Source: Pseudomonadota bacterium
GTDB taxonomy: Bacteria > Pseudomonadota > Gammaproteobacteria > JAIEPX01
Length of the DNA: 35,377 nucleotides
Direction: 5' to 3'
Assembly (NCBI GenBank): GCA_029777855.1
Contig: JAKORL010000073.1
Location: 1-35,377, forward strand
Below, piece by piece: positions 34,409 to 35,377 of this stretch (position 1 is the first letter of the stretch; every line of letters begins with the position of its first letter). Below the pieces are notes generated by a model. It had not been told where the DNA came from. It worked only from the letters and a program-made list of their open reading frames with translations, and did not search any database. The translations under genes were made by a program, and so were the position numbers.

Positions 34409-35377
34409 TCAATTAATGATTTGCGGCGTTTTTTTGTTCATGAAATAAAAGACATTCTTACGATGACTCAACCAAAAGAAACTACCCATTGAAAGACCAC
34501 GTAATCCAAAAAAGCTGAGCAAAGCAATCCAAAGACCCATATTGCCAAAATTATGTAAGGACCACCACACCAATAAGAATCCAGCAAAAGAAAAGAACAT
34601 TGTATTACGCATTTCTTTGAATTTTGTTGCACCAATAAATACCCCGTCGAGGAAAAATGATCCTACTGATATTAATGGTAAGAATACTATAAATAGAAGT
34701 TGATGTTTTGCAACATGTCGCACTTCTGGCAATGAAGTCATTACGTTAATAATTTGATGTCCAAATAAAAAATAAACTACAGAAAAAGTAATACCGATCA
34801 CTAAGGCCCATCGACCACCATCAAAAATCGCTTGGGTTGAAGCTTCGTAATCCCCTCGCCCTACACTATTTCCCACAAGGACCTCTGCCACATTGGCAAA
34901 ACCATCTTGAGCAAAACTAGTTAGCGTCATAAAGCTCATTAATATTGTATTGGCCGCTAAATAAACAGGCCCTAATTTTAAACTTTGGATAGTGAAAAAA
35001 CTATATGTTGAAATTAAAAAAATTGTCCTTAGAAAAATATCGCTGTTAACTAATGCGATTTTTCTAAAAAATGAAAAGTTAAATCGCCAATTTTGAAATT
35101 GCACCGAGTGATATAATCGTTTATATAAATAAGCTATTCCGACAAGAGCTCCCGCATATTGCGCAACGACATCCGCAATCGCTATCCCTTTGACTGAAAG
35201 ATGATGCATTAATGACAATTCAAGCCCCAAAATGACAGCAAGACCATTAATAACAAGCATGATAAGCAGTGGCATTCTAACCATCTGCAAACCAATAAAA
35301 GCACCTACTAATACATAATTGGTTAGTGTGGCCGGTGCTGCAAAGATACGCAGAGAATAATATTGCTCAGCCACGGC
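34409..35377 (-). CDS. dinF: MATE-family transporter, DinF type (partial, N-terminus missing)
   Basis: The frame is open to the window edge; 322 codons of the C-terminal part are present, so about a quarter or more of a normal 440-460-aa protein is missing. It has about ten hydrophobic helices. The DinF-branch features are YYSLRIFAAPATLTNYVLVG then AFIGLQ, and later SFAQDGFANVAEVLVGNSVG, which matches the Q-D-G-F-A..aE.l.G...G element of MATE proteins. The family exports drugs or metabolites using Na+ or H+ gradients. The substrate is unknown. The gene is convergent with the 401-aa gene, with a hairpin terminator between them. Confidence 0.85.
   Translation of the reverse strand, partial: AVAEQYYSLRIFAAPATLTNYVLVGAFIGLQMVRMPLLIMLVINGLAVILGLELSLMHHLSVKGIAIADVVAQYAGALVGIAYLYKRLYHSVQFQNWRFNFSFFRKIALVNSDIFLRTIFLISTYSFFTIQSLKLGPVYLAANTILMSFMTLTSFAQDGFANVAEVLVGNSVGRGDYEASTQAIFDGGRWALVIGITFSVVYFLFGHQIINVMTSLPEVRHVAKHQLLFIVFLPLISVGSFFLDGVFIGATKFKEMRNTMFFSFAGFLLVWWSLHNFGNMGLWIALLSFFGLRGLSMGSFFWLSHRKNVFYFMNKKTPQIIN

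Overview
The window looks like a piece of the chromosome of a host-associated gammaproteobacterium, probably of the Legionellales/Coxiella/Berkiella kind. The housekeeping genes (smpB, rlmL, murB, spoT, rpoZ, gmk, yicC, rph) are gammaproteobacterial in sequence and partly in order. They are mixed with eukaryote-like proteins (F-box, ankyrin-type repeats, kinesin-light-chain-type TPRs, NB-ARC ATPases) and with decayed genes (a dapD remnant and a DUF4143 ATPase remnant). The assignment to Legionellales is inference; no rRNA gene is present. The sequence is AT-rich, and several promoters are of the extended -10 type (TGnTATAAT).

Layout. 1-1944: the tail of smpB, then a two-gene unit of an SDR-DoxX fusion and a DUF2269 membrane protein. 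2159-15422: a cluster of six accessory genes, the most interesting part of the window. It has two large paralogous NB-ARC-TPR proteins (2159-5539 and 11868-15422, both minus) and a small NB-ARC protein without TPRs (10450-11865, plus). It also has three unassigned proteins: 924 aa with an embedded HEPN domain of DUF86/HepT type, 192 aa and proline-rich, and 355 aa with a degenerate TIR/SEFIR-like segment. The NB-ARC proteins have no room for an N-terminal effector domain, whereas the proteins between them look like the usual effectors of such switches (HEPN RNase, TIR). I therefore propose a split STAND system in which sensor/switch and effector are separate polypeptides. It could be anti-phage (abortive infection) or directed at a eukaryotic host. 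15423-15969 is a non-coding stretch with several hairpins.

15970-18998: an efflux operon of the YbhG/YbhF/YbhS kind (lipoprotein-type membrane fusion protein, ABC ATPase, ABC-2 permease). 19177-20637: a multi-TM protein that shares a module (DGYDS ... FG[IF]PSRPE ... GG) with the F-box/ankyrin protein at 28362-31280; both are candidate host-directed effectors. 20752-27997: core genes, with rlmL (without the rlmK half), murB, and the spoT/rpoZ and gmk/yicC units facing rph. 28020-28294: dapD remnant. 31523-31819: DUF4143 ATPase remnant. 31816-32685: Rossmann-fold protein. 33033-34238: unrecognised, partly coiled-coil protein. 34409-35377: DinF-type MATE transporter, cut by the window edge.

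No rRNA, tRNA, CRISPR array, integrase or complete insertion sequence was seen. All family assignments come from reading motifs by eye; no database search was run.
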